Assembly (NCBI GenBank): GCA_002496565.1
Contig: DAKJ01000016.1
Span: 104,328-168,327 of the forward strand
DNA: 64,000 bases
Direction: 5' to 3'
Origin: Methanosarcina sp. UBA289
Lineage (GTDB): Archaea > Halobacteriota > Methanosarcinia > Methanosarcinales > Methanosarcinaceae
A program made the translations under genes and the position numbers. Of this stretch, positions 9,918 through 18,780 are shown in pieces. Position 1 is the first letter of the stretch, and each line of letters begins with the position of its first letter. The notes below the pieces were generated by a model. That model searched no databases. It saw only the letters and a program-made list of their open reading frames with translations, and was not told the DNA's origin.

Positions 9918-10058
9918 ATGAAATTTCGTTTAAAAAAACAGTTTCGATCTTGTTATAGCAGCCAAAGTACTGGAACACCTAGAAAAACCGGAATTAGCTT
10001 TAAGAGGTTCGTAGCTGTTTCCCTGGACTATGGTTCTATGCAAAAAATAAATTATTAG
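9918..10058 (+). CDS. Possible 46-residue small ORF
   Basis: An ATG at 9918 preceded by cagggag opens 46 codons to TAG at 10056. The product would be basic (begins MKFRLKKQFR) with no recognisable domain, signal peptide or membrane helix. It sits between the membrane protein and the next large gene in otherwise AT-rich DNA. It may be a chance frame or the remains of a larger gene; the only support is the ribosome-binding-site-like sequence. Confidence 0.2.
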   Translation: MKFRLKKQFRSCYSSQSTGTPRKTGISFKRFVAVSLDYGSMQKINY

Positions 10059-10156
10059 CGTTCACTCACTATTGAAGTTTATCTACTATTAGAATATTAT
10101 TAAATTTACTTTAAAAAACTAGAATAATAAATATTCAAAAAACGGGAGACAATTTA

Positions 10157-12376
10157 GTGGAACCAGGAAAAACATCTAACCCGGAAAAAAATCGAGGTTT
10201 TAAGAATAAGCATTTTTACAATTTACGGGAATATTCTCTGGCGGGAATCTCATATACCCTTTTGACAATTATTCTTACTTATCCTGTCCTGTTTAAGATA
10301 AAAACCGATATTCCTGGAACGGGAGCGGATTCGTTTCAGTGGATGAGAATCTTATGGTACACAAAAATACCAATACAGGAAGCAGACTTAGCGGCTTTTA
10401 CGCATGACCATCTCCTTTTTTATCCAAACGGCATAGAATCAATGCCCTTTTCATCAGCCTTCAATCAAATGCTCTATGTATTGATTTCTCCATTTTTAGA
10501 ACTACACGTCATATACACGATATTGTGGCTCTTAACCTTTATAATCGGAGCTATTGGTGCGTATCTGCTGGTAAAGTACCTTACGGATAATAAATATGCT
10601 GCTTTTCTTGCAGGACTTGTATTCGCATTCTCCCCATACCATTTTTCCAGAGGACTATACTTTTTCGGAGCAGCGACAGTTCAGTGGATACCCTTTTGTG
10701 CGCTGTATCTCATGAAAACCGTTAAAGAAGAAGGAATCAAGAATCCGATCCTAGCAGGAATCTTTTTTATTCTGGTGACAATGAGCGACCTGCAGTATTT
10801 GGTCTTTATGGGGATCTTTGCAGGGCTAGTATTTTTATACGATTTTTACCTGACTTTCAGGGCCGAGAAAAACTTCACTCTTTTAGTGAAAAAGATAGCT
10901 AAAAATTACTTCATTTTTGGCGGGGTCGCTTTTCTCGGAGTACTGCCTTTGACCATCAATGAAATACTTATTGCTCTTTCAAATCAAAACTTCTTAAAGC
11001 CAAGCATGGCTGAGATTCCCAAATTATCAAACGATTTGATGAGCTTTTTCCTGCCGTCTCATTTACATCCGTTATTTGGTCAGTTTACATCAGACTTATA
11101 TTCGAATATACCGAGCTGGCCTGCTGAAAGAGTGAACTTTATAGGATATACTGTTCTGGGGCTTTCAGCCCTTGCATTCCTTAAATCAAAGAGAAAGCCT
11201 GACATAAAGTTCTGGTTAATATCTGCATTTTTCTTTACAATAATTAGCTTAGGACCCATATTACACTTTAATGGCGCATTTTCTTTCACGAACTTCAATC
11301 TAGAAATCCCACTTCCATATGAGATACTATACAATACGGTTCCCTTCCTGAAAAACTGCAGGACAGTTGGCAGGTTTTTTGTTATTGCAACCCTTGGATA
11401 CTCTGTTCTCGCAGGATACGGTTTTTCGGAATTACTTAAGTATAAGCCCGATAGAAAAAAGCTTATCTTTGCAATAGTTGGTTTCCTGCTAATTTTTGAA
11501 TACTTAGCTATTCCATATCCGACCGCACAGGTAAATGTTCCTGATTTTTACTATGAAATTAGTAATGATACTGATAACTATGCAATGCTCGAAATTCCGC
11601 AAGATTCTAACGCAGGATATATGGATTTTCAGTATTTGTACTATCAGACCGTCCATAACAAATCCCTTGTCGGCGGATATGCAGCAAGGTATCCGCCCAA
11701 TATAAATAAGTTTCAGAGCGAAACCCCTCTTATTAAAGAACTGAAATATTATTCCCTACAAACTGAAGATATTTTACAGCAAGACGTTACTGATATAGGC
11801 ACGTCAGTCTTGAACACCTATAATATAAGGTATGTTATCATCCATAAAAATCAGTTATCCAGTGAGCAGCTAGAGTTTGTAAACGATTTACTGGAAGAGA
11901 CCCTTAAAACTGAACCAAAATTGTATGCTGAAGATGGGCTTATTGTTTACCGTGTACCAGATGAAACCATTCATCCCTTTATGCTTTTAGGTGACGGATG
12001 GAATCATAAGGAGAACTGGGACGGCACATCAACCCGCTTGATCTCAAACAATGCTACATTATCGGTCTATTCAGGCGATACTGAAGATGCGATATTAAAA
12101 TTCCAGGCATGCAGCTTACATTCCCCAAAAACACTTGAGGTTTATAACGGCAAAACTCTCCAGAGTAAACAAAATATCAGCACTAATTTAAGCACAGTAA
12201 ATATCCCAGTCACCTTAAAAAAGGGAAAGAATGTCATTCTTTTAAATATACCTGAAGGCACTGAAAGCCCATGTGACTTTCCGGAACTAAAGAATAAAAA
12301 TACGAGGGAGTTAAGTATAGCAATTCAAGAGATTGAGTTAATTGATTCGCCTGCAAAGTTATTATTAAAAGGGTAA
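10157..12376 (+). CDS. Large polytopic membrane protein, GT-C-like
   Basis: A 739-residue protein read from GTG at 10157, preceded by acgggaga. The first ~440 residues hold about ten to twelve membrane helices with a hydrophilic N-terminus; a polar loop containing GTGADSFQWMRILWYTK follows the first helix. Residues ~450-739 form a soluble, probably extracellular domain with two beta-rich segments. The topology resembles GT-C membrane glycosyltransferases and related 6-pyruvoyl-tetrahydropterin-synthase-like membrane proteins of archaea, but no catalytic motif can be named with confidence. Position after a GT2 transferase and a flippase-like protein suggests it acts in surface glycan or glycolipid assembly, perhaps using the lipid-linked sugar those proteins make. 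Confidence 0.6.
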   Translation: MEPGKTSNPEKNRGFKNKHFYNLREYSLAGISYTLLTIILTYPVLFKIKTDIPGTGADSFQWMRILWYTKIPIQEADLAAFTHDHLLFYPNGIESMPFSSAFNQMLYVLISPFLELHVIYTILWLLTFIIGAIGAYLLVKYLTDNKYAAFLAGLVFAFSPYHFSRGLYFFGAATVQWIPFCALYLMKTVKEEGIKNPILAGIFFILVTMSDLQYLVFMGIFAGLVFLYDFYLTFRAEKNFTLLVKKIAKNYFIFGGVAFLGVLPLTINEILIALSNQNFLKPSMAEIPKLSNDLMSFFLPSHLHPLFGQFTSDLYSNIPSWPAERVNFIGYTVLGLSALAFLKSKRKPDIKFWLISAFFFTIISLGPILHFNGAFSFTNFNLEIPLPYEILYNTVPFLKNCRTVGRFFVIATLGYSVLAGYGFSELLKYKPDRKKLIFAIVGFLLIFEYLAIPYPTAQVNVPDFYYEISNDTDNYAMLEIPQDSNAGYMDFQYLYYQTVHNKSLVGGYAARYPPNINKFQSETPLIKELKYYSLQTEDILQQDVTDIGTSVLNTYNIRYVIIHKNQLSSEQLEFVNDLLEETLKTEPKLYAEDGLIVYRVPDETIHPFMLLGDGWNHKENWDGTSTRLISNNATLSVYSGDTEDAILKFQACSLHSPKTLEVYNGKTLQSKQNISTNLSTVNIPVTLKKGKNVILLNIPEGTESPCDFPELKNKNTRELSIAIQEIELIDSPAKLLLKG

Positions 12377-12733
12377 TTATCGGACAGGCTCCCAAGTGGT
12401 AGAAAAAATCAAAAATTGTAGGGAGATTGGGGACAATATATTCCAGCACTAGATTTCATGAGATTGGGGAAGTCGGGATTTCTTCCCCTCAACTCAATTA
12501 AAAATAGTTATCTAAAAATTCAGTCTTTAAAAATCTGGCTTATAATAGTCTGGTTATAATAGTCTAGTTTATAACAGTCTGTTCATAATAATCTGTTTAT
12601 AATAGCTGGTTTGTAAAAGTTAGGTTTCTAAAAATTTAGTTTCTAAAAACTTAATTTCCGAAAACCCAGTTTCTAAAAACCTAACTTCTTAAAGTTTTTA
12701 ATTTACCTTCCTCAATTCATTTTATTTTGCGAC
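12377..12733. repeat. Degenerate short-repeat intergenic tract
   Basis: This gap between two convergent genes holds two runs of imperfect short repeats: ctggtttataatagt-like units (about 12535-12612) and tttctaaaaactta-like units (about 12620-12690), each drifting in sequence and with a period near 14-17 bases. No gene is visible. Similar tracts with different words occur at about 41-150, 15645-15725, 27395-27535, 36480-36600 and 58130-58260. Confidence 0.6.
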
Positions 12734-13279
12734 TTATTTTGTGACGAAAACCATTGCAGCTACAACTGTAGTCCATTTTCCGTCTTTGTCGCCATTTGCG
12801 GTCTGGCACATATGGAAAGTGTCAAAAATATGTCCACTTGCCTTGTAGACCTGCTCTCTCTCATGCCAGGCCATTTCTGCGTCAAATTCTATGCCAAGGG
12901 TAGTTGCAAGCATTGTTGCTGCCAGGTCTTCAGCATATTCTCCTGCAGTAATTTCTTCTTCTCCAAAAGAGTGATGTTCTGAAATATACCCATAATTTTC
13001 TTCATTTACAGGAACTGCAGTTCCTATAGCCGAGGCCATTAAACGATGAGGCTCGTTAGTATCATTCCTTGCAAGTACACAATGGACAATAGCACCAGGT
13101 TTTAACTCTAAAAGTCCTTCTTCTCTGGGTACGAGTTTGCAATTGGGAGGCAGAATACTTGAAACACTTACAAGATTGTATTTCTCTATTTTTGCAGCCC
13201 TTAGTGCAAGTTCAAAGGATGCTAAGCGGTCTTTGTGTACCCCGGTACCCTTTGTCAAAAATGCTTTTCTTGGGATCAT
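12734..13279 (-). CDS. pdaD: Pyruvoyl-dependent arginine decarboxylase
   Basis: A 181-residue proenzyme matching the archaeal PvlArgDC family at full length. It decarboxylates arginine to agmatine, the first step of archaeal polyamine synthesis. The sequence YNLVSVSSILPP (34-45) contains the Ser40-Ser41 pair at which the family self-cleaves to form the beta chain and a pyruvoyl-capped alpha chain. GYISEHHSFG and the C-terminal FDTFHMCQ/TVVAAMVFVTK blocks are also family features. On the minus strand the ATG is preceded by ggagtt, and an A/T-rich TATA-like block lies about 60-90 bases upstream (13340-13370). It is transcribed alone; no other polyamine gene lies beside it. Confidence 0.95.
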   Translation of the reverse strand: MIPRKAFLTKGTGVHKDRLASFELALRAAKIEKYNLVSVSSILPPNCKLVPREEGLLELKPGAIVHCVLARNDTNEPHRLMASAIGTAVPVNEENYGYISEHHSFGEEEITAGEYAEDLAATMLATTLGIEFDAEMAWHEREQVYKASGHIFDTFHMCQTANGDKDGKWTTVVAAMVFVTK

Positions 13280-13521
13280 GTTAACTCCTTAAGGGATTTA
13301 TGCGTCTTCTGTGCGGTTTCCATTGTATGAACAATCAATACACACATAGATAATTTAAAATTTTTCTATAGTAGTAAGCTGAACTATTGGGCTGATAGTC
13401 CTATCTTTCATCTCTGAAACGTACACCAGAGTTATGAACTTTATCCTTTTCATTCCCAATTTTCAGAGACAGAGGTTTCTCTGTAAGAATTACGATCAAG
13501 GGAATGAACCTGCTCGGATAG

Positions 13522-15519
13522 TTAGGAAAAGCCTTCAGCTTTTTTGCTCTGCCCAGAAAGAGCTTTTTCATACACATCGGAATTTGCAATCCCCTCAAAG
13601 AGAAATCTGGTTTCTATAGGAATTTCACCTGCATGGACTTTTAGATCCTTTTTTTGTACACTAACTGTCACCTGGTCAGGGAGAAGCCCTGATTCGGCCA
13701 TGTAATCAAGAATCAGCTTTCTCCCGAAAGCTTCAGCATATTCCAGGGCTTCGCTTCGGATTACAAAGTGCCTCCTTCCTACAGGGGTGTATACAAAAAT
13801 ACCCTTTGTCTTAAGGTCATACTTGGACTCGCTGTAAAGTGTGCGCACCGTAATCTCAATGCGTTTTGTCCCTTTTCCTGCAAGAGCTCCAACGGCATTC
13901 CCAACATCTGAATATTCCGGAGCAAGAATATCTGCATCTATCAGCTTCTTCAGTTCATCCACATACGCCCGTACAGGACCTCCAAGCAGGATAACAGGGA
14001 TATCCACTTTAAATCGAGCGAAGAAATTGCCATCAAGCATTTTTGTAATTTCGGTTCTATCTACTCCTTCCATCAGAAAAGCAATGAGGTCTCTTGCCAT
14101 GTTCTTGGCAAAGAGCCGCTTCACATTTAAACAGAACTCATGCCTGTCGATTCCTATGAAGTTTGCAAGAAGAGTTGCTCCGATTTCCGAGGCTTCGGCA
14201 TTCCACTCAGTATATTCACCAAGCACATGCAGGGCATCCGTTGGAGTAAAACCGATTACCTGGACAAGCCGCTTCTGGATTAGAGAATCCATTACTCTTT
14301 TTGAAGGGAGAATATTTTTGTCCCAGTAAACGTCTTTGAGAGAGCGCGGTTCATCTCGTATAAGGGCAAGGAGCTCTTTTTCTTCCCGGCTCAAATTAAC
14401 AGGTTTCTGCTCTGTCCGGATAAAGAATTTTGTTGCCTGGATATGTTCGTCCAGTTTGAGCCGGTCTGGAATCCAGCGTTTTTTCAGAGTGCTCATGAAA
14501 TCAGGATACAGGACTGCTGCCCTGCAGAGCGGAATAACCCTTCTGGGGCCTATGTTTATATTTCCACTCTGGACCCAGACATGGCTGTCTCCCCCCATAG
14601 CCGAAGTCTCCATACGTAGCGCCCTGACTTTTGTTTGCCAGCCGCCCACAACTGCTCCTGTCTCGCTGAGGTGAGGAAGCCCTTTGTGGATTAGAGAAAC
14701 ATCCGTGCTTGTCCCTCCAACGTCAATTACTGCGCAGGTCTCATGCCTGGATAGGTAAGAAGCTCCAAGAAGACTTGCTGCTGGACCTGAAAAGACTGAT
14801 TCTATGGGTTTTTTCATGGCTTCATGCATGTTTACTACTGATCCGTCGCAACGGAGCATGGCAATCTTAGGGTTGAGACCTCTGCTTTCAATCTCGCTTA
14901 CTACCGTCTTTAAGAAGCCCTCTGCTACAGGTAGGAGTTGGGCATTGAGGTAGGCGGTAACTCCCCTTTCATAGGCTCCTAGAGACTGGGCCAGTTCGTG
15001 CCCGCAGACAACAGGCAACCCTGCAAGCTCCTGAATCAGGGTTTTTACGCGCAGTTCATGTTCAGGATTTCGCACACTGAAATAAGAAGAAACTGCGAAA
15101 GCCGAGACCCTGTCTTTTATTTCAAGTACGAATTTTTCTACGGCTAAGAGGTCAAGGGCTGCGGCTTCCTCGCCATTACTGTCGTGCCCTCCCTGTACCA
15201 TTATCCAGTTTTTAATTTCCGAATCGTCAGGGATATCATAATTTCCGATAAGGATCAGCCCAACAGGATATCCTGTGTTTTCAAGGATAGTATTGGTGGC
15301 AAGAGTAGTAGAAACTGAAACAACCGATACGAGTTTTAGCTTTTCCGGATCAAGTCCGTCAATTGATTTCTTTATTCCCCCAAGAGGATCAGGATAGGTT
15401 GTAAGGGCCTTGTTTGAGCATATAACTTTTCCATCTGATTTCCGAATTAAAACCGAATCAGTATAAGTTCCACCTGCATCAACGCCCAGATCATATGCCA
15501 TTTTTGAATTACAGTCCAT
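13522..15519 (-). CDS. Hydantoinase/oxoprolinase family ASKHA protein, copy A
   Basis: About 665 residues if started at the ATG at 15519, which has ggag 8-11 bases upstream; a longer frame to 15591 adds 24 basic residues and lacks such a site. The N-terminal Hydant_A_N domain begins YDLGVDAGGTYTDS, the nucleotide-phosphate loop, and a second loop DVGGTSTDVSLI lies in the central hydantoinase_A domain; GGPV appears near the C-terminus. The family uses ATP to open cyclic amides such as 5-oxoproline or N-methylhydantoin, but methanogen members have no proven substrate. No HyuB-like partner gene is nearby. It shares length and all motifs with the next gene (15886-17808), and the two form a same-strand pair separated by 366 bases. 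Confidence 0.85.
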   Translation of the reverse strand: MDCNSKMAYDLGVDAGGTYTDSVLIRKSDGKVICSNKALTTYPDPLGGIKKSIDGLDPEKLKLVSVVSVSTTLATNTILENTGYPVGLILIGNYDIPDDSEIKNWIMVQGGHDSNGEEAAALDLLAVEKFVLEIKDRVSAFAVSSYFSVRNPEHELRVKTLIQELAGLPVVCGHELAQSLGAYERGVTAYLNAQLLPVAEGFLKTVVSEIESRGLNPKIAMLRCDGSVVNMHEAMKKPIESVFSGPAASLLGASYLSRHETCAVIDVGGTSTDVSLIHKGLPHLSETGAVVGGWQTKVRALRMETSAMGGDSHVWVQSGNINIGPRRVIPLCRAAVLYPDFMSTLKKRWIPDRLKLDEHIQATKFFIRTEQKPVNLSREEKELLALIRDEPRSLKDVYWDKNILPSKRVMDSLIQKRLVQVIGFTPTDALHVLGEYTEWNAEASEIGATLLANFIGIDRHEFCLNVKRLFAKNMARDLIAFLMEGVDRTEITKMLDGNFFARFKVDIPVILLGGPVRAYVDELKKLIDADILAPEYSDVGNAVGALAGKGTKRIEITVRTLYSESKYDLKTKGIFVYTPVGRRHFVIRSEALEYAEAFGRKLILDYMAESGLLPDQVTVSVQKKDLKVHAGEIPIETRFLFEGIANSDVYEKALSGQSKKAEGFS

Positions 15520-15885
15520 TTTTAGATCTCCACTTTTATTTTTTCCAATGTTTTTTGCATTACCCTTTCTTGCCATTTGTAATGCTGCCACTTTTATGCA
15601 ATTTTAATTACGTGCTGATGTTCTAACCAAAGAATCTGGATAATAAATTATATTCAGGTTGGGTAGTTCGATTCAGCTTGATCAGTTCAATTCAGTCTGG
15701 TAAGTCTCGTTCAGCTCATCTGGAATCCTTTTTTCAGAATCAGAAGTTTATTTCAGATATTATTCTGGAAACAAACAGCTGTTTGGGAATAGGTAAGAGA
15801 TTCAAGAACAAATGTTGAATTCAGCAATGAAATTATTTGCACTATTGAGGATAAATATATAAATATTCTGGGGGCTCTCCGGTAC
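15520..15885. other. Intergenic region between hydantoinase-like paralogues
   Basis: Contains the copy A ribosome binding site, a degenerate repeat tract of gttcagctt/gttcaattcagt-like words at about 15645-15725, and AT-rich sequence likely to hold the copy A promoter. No gene is supported. Confidence 0.5.
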
Positions 15886-17808
15886 TCAGATTTTTGGCAT
15901 CCCGACTCCAACAAAAACAAGCTTTGTCTCCACGGGAATTGCTCCTGCTTCACTCAGAGATACATCTTTTTTACTTACCTCGATTTGAACCTGTCCCTTA
16001 TCAAGGCCGGCTTCGGTCATGTATTCCATGACGAGTTTTCTTCCCAGGGTTTCTGCATGTTCGAAAGCTTCAGGATAGCTTCCAAAGGTTTCCCTGCCCT
16101 GAGGCGAAAATAAAAGAACAAGCCTTTTCTTATCTTTTGAGTAGGTACTTTTGATCAGGATTTCAATCCTTTTTATGCCCTTGCCCACAACAGCTCCGAC
16201 GGCATTTCCTACCTCGGCGTACTCTGGAATTCTGATGTCGGCGTCGAGAATTTGCTTCAACTCTCTGGCATATGCGACTACAGGGCCTCCTATCAGCACT
16301 ACAGGGATTTTCATCCTGAACTGCGTAAACCTGTCGGACAGGAGGATTTTTTCGATCTCCGAAGAAAGCACATCTTTCTGGATGAAAGATACCAGATTTA
16401 AGGCCATATTCCTTGCAACATCCTGTTTTATTTGTTTGCAGAGCTCGATATGGTCGGTCTGAGTATATCGCTCAAGAAGTTTTGCTCCCACAATTGAAGC
16501 TTCCCCATCCCAGGCTGTATATTCCCCGAGCACGTGAAGCGCATCGGTTGGAGTAAAACCGATTGCCTGGATCAGGCGTTTTCTGATAAGCGAATCAAGC
16601 AAGCCCGGAGAAAGCGTTTTCTTGGTCTCCCAGAAGATATCGTTAAGAGAGGCAGGAAAATTTCCGATTTTCTCAAAGAGTTCCGTTTCAAACTTTCCTA
16701 GGTCTGAGGGTTCAACACCCGTCTTTACAAAAAACTTGGTAGGCTGCACATTTTCGTCAAGACGCATAGCTCCGGGAATTCTCCCTTTTCTCAGGACTTC
16801 GAGGAAACCCGGATATTTGACCGCTGCAACGCAGAGTGGGATAACCCGCCTTGGGCCGATATTTATTTTCATGTTCCTGACCCAGACATGGCTGTCTCCT
16901 CCCATTGCCGAGGTTTCCATGCGGATAGCCTTTACCTTTGTCTGCCAGCCTCCGACTACAGCCCCGTCGGCACAGAGTTCTGGAAGCCCGTTTTCGAGCA
17001 TGGAAACGTCCGTACTTGTCCCGCCTACATCAATAACTGCACAGGTCTCAAGCCCTGAAAGGTGAGATGCTCCTACAAGGCTTGCTGCTGGGCCCGAAAA
17101 AATAGATTCAATCGGTTTTTCCAAGGCTTCGTTAATGCCCACGACCGAACCGTCGCATTTGAGCATCAACAGCCTTGAATTCATTCCCCGCCTTGAGATT
17201 TCCTCCTGGATTGAGCGGATGAACTGGCTTGCAATAGGAATTAGCTGGGCATTTAAATAGGCTGTAGTCCCTCGTTCGTAGGCTCCAAGGTCAAGGGATA
17301 GTTCGTGCCCGCAAACCACAGGCATTCCAGTAAGCTCTTGGATACGAGTTTTGACCGCCAGTTCATGAGCAGGGTTTCGGATACTGAAATAAGAAGAGAC
17401 TGCAAAAGCCGAAACCCTATCCTTAACCTTACTGACAAAAGCTTCCACAGCTTCCATATCAAGGGAAACAAGTTCGGCTCCGTGGTGGTCATGCCCTCCT
17501 TTGACGACGGTATGGAACTCAACATGCATTTTTTCAGGAATTTCATAGTCTCCTACAAGAATCAAACCTACAGGATAGCCATTTTTTTCAAGGATTGTGT
17601 TTGTGGCAAGCGTTGTTGAGACTGAAACCATTTTTATGTCTTTTAAATATTTTTGATTTAGACCGTTTATTGAATTCCTTATTCCTTCAAGCAAGTCGGG
17701 ATAAGTAGTAAGTGCTTTGTTCGAATCCATCACTTTGCCATCGGAGTCACGAATGATAATCGAATCTGTATAGGTGCCTCCGGCATCAATGCCCATGCTG
17801 TACTGCAT
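15886..17808 (-). CDS. Hydantoinase/oxoprolinase family ASKHA protein, copy B
   Basis: A 640-residue paralogue of copy A, colinear over its whole length. It begins MGIDAGGTYTDS, carries DVGGTSTDVSML in the middle and the conserved blocks CGHELS, FSGPAASL, ETSAMGGDSHVWV and IGPRRVIPLC, all also present in copy A. A caggagac site lies just upstream of the ATG at 17808. The two loops are intact in both copies, so both should bind ATP. Because conserved blocks are shared but the C-terminal 60 residues differ more, the duplication looks old. Substrate unknown; they could act as a heteromer or on related substrates. Confidence 0.85.
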   Translation of the reverse strand: MQYSMGIDAGGTYTDSIIIRDSDGKVMDSNKALTTYPDLLEGIRNSINGLNQKYLKDIKMVSVSTTLATNTILEKNGYPVGLILVGDYEIPEKMHVEFHTVVKGGHDHHGAELVSLDMEAVEAFVSKVKDRVSAFAVSSYFSIRNPAHELAVKTRIQELTGMPVVCGHELSLDLGAYERGTTAYLNAQLIPIASQFIRSIQEEISRRGMNSRLLMLKCDGSVVGINEALEKPIESIFSGPAASLVGASHLSGLETCAVIDVGGTSTDVSMLENGLPELCADGAVVGGWQTKVKAIRMETSAMGGDSHVWVRNMKINIGPRRVIPLCVAAVKYPGFLEVLRKGRIPGAMRLDENVQPTKFFVKTGVEPSDLGKFETELFEKIGNFPASLNDIFWETKKTLSPGLLDSLIRKRLIQAIGFTPTDALHVLGEYTAWDGEASIVGAKLLERYTQTDHIELCKQIKQDVARNMALNLVSFIQKDVLSSEIEKILLSDRFTQFRMKIPVVLIGGPVVAYARELKQILDADIRIPEYAEVGNAVGAVVGKGIKRIEILIKSTYSKDKKRLVLLFSPQGRETFGSYPEAFEHAETLGRKLVMEYMTEAGLDKGQVQIEVSKKDVSLSEAGAIPVETKLVFVGVGMPKI

Positions 17809-18214
17809 CTAAATGTCTCCTGTTCATTTTTGAAATAGGGGTTCATGAAATTAGCTTATGAGACTTAAATTGCCAGAAATATATTCTATTTAAAAATATA
17901 TAACAGTTGGTGAGTGATTGGTGTACTGTCAAAGAAAAGAGAAAAAATGTCAGAATGGAAAAAGATAGTTGAGTTTCTGTCCGAAAAACGAGGTCCAGAA
18001 TGGCTTCCGAATCTTTCATTCCTGATTTTTGAATTTTAACTCTTTATTAATGCCCGAAATTTATATAAGCAATTAAATAAAATTCCCTTTAAATACGAAT
18101 TTCAAAGTACCATATTAAATTCTGGCATTTAAGACAGCTTGGCATTTAAAACTTGAGATGAGCCTTTTAAATTTGAAATCAGCAGGTTGATTTGTAAATT
18201 GAGTGAGTTGGTGT
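17809..18214. other. Divergent intergenic promoter region
   Basis: AT-rich DNA between the divergent hydantoinase-like gene and the toxin-antitoxin pair. It contains repeated cattt-aaatt words near 18115-18190 (tctggcattt aagac / cttggcattt aaaac) but no gene. Confidence 0.45.
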
Positions 18215-18403
18215 ATGACATTTACAGAAATATTCAACCAGCTAAGAGAGCTTGAGAAAAAGTTTAATGAGATTAAGTATCCGCCTGAAGCGACCTTTCA
18301 GTCGTCCTTCGCTTCTAAAATCCGGAAAGCGGAACAGGATAGTTTAGTCCACTGCCTGCCTGCGTTTGAGATTGATGAACTCTTCGAGAAGGTAGAGGGA
18401 TGA
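18215..18403 (+). CDS. RelB-like antitoxin
   Basis: A 62-residue acidic and charged protein from the ATG at 18215 (a GTG four codons earlier at 18203 is possible). It starts MTFTEIFNQLRELEKKFNEI, a predicted helix, and ends with IDELFEKVEG. The ATG of the next gene overlaps its stop by 4 bases (ATGA), the usual coupling in relBE operons. The sequence is too short for a firm family match, so the assignment rests mainly on size, order and the RelE-type partner. It should neutralise the toxin and may repress the pair. Confidence 0.7.
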   Translation: MTFTEIFNQLRELEKKFNEIKYPPEATFQSSFASKIRKAEQDSLVHCLPAFEIDELFEKVEG

Positions 18404-18681
18404 CATATAAAGTAGCCCTTCACCCCTCAATCCGCAAAAACCTTCAAAATTTATATCGGCTTGACAGGCCAGGTTACGATTACTTGAAACATCGTCTCCG
18501 CCTTCTGGCTTACAGGCCGGAAATTGGCGTTCCCCTTGAAGCCGAGTTTGAAGATAAATGGAGAATTCATATCGGGCCTTTTGTGCTGGTCTATACTTTT
18601 GACCGTGACTCAAATATCCTTACCCTGCTAGTTTTTGAACACTACACGCGGGCATATGATATGAATACGGCTTATGTGTGA
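18400..18681 (+). CDS. relE: RelE/ParE-family toxin
   Basis: A 93-residue basic protein. It starts with the beta strand YKVALHPSIRKNL, has a central GVPLEAEFEDKWRIHIGPFVLVYTFD block, and ends LLVFEHYTRAYD, the typical RelE fold order of archaeal mRNA interferases. Arg and Lys residues in the beta sheet (KWRIHIG) and the C-terminal HYTRAY are placed as in RelE enzymes that cut mRNA on the ribosome. It overlaps the antitoxin gene by 4 bases. No further toxin-antitoxin gene lies next to it, and a separate ABC transporter follows after about 100 bases. Confidence 0.8.
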   Translation: MTYKVALHPSIRKNLQNLYRLDRPGYDYLKHRLRLLAYRPEIGVPLEAEFEDKWRIHIGPFVLVYTFDRDSNILTLLVFEHYTRAYDMNTAYV

Positions 18682-18717
18682 ATTCATGTATATGCCAGTT
18701 ATATTGTTTTTTTGGTC

Positions 18718-18742
18718 AAGCTTTTTTTTCGAAAAAAAGGTT
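18718..18742. repeat. Hairpin element (copy 2, imperfect)
   Basis: Runs of T and A flank TTCGAA (caagctttttttt cgaaaaaaaggttg), pairing with one mismatch. It follows the relE stop and precedes the ABC ATPase start, so it could end the toxin-antitoxin transcript. Confidence 0.35.
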
Positions 18743-18780
18743 GTGAGAATGATTTAAGGATTAATGTAGTATCAGAATAT

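Noticed and set aside
12515..12690. A CRISPR array
   Set aside because: Units are short, drift in sequence and have no constant repeat or unique spacers, and no cas gene lies in the window.
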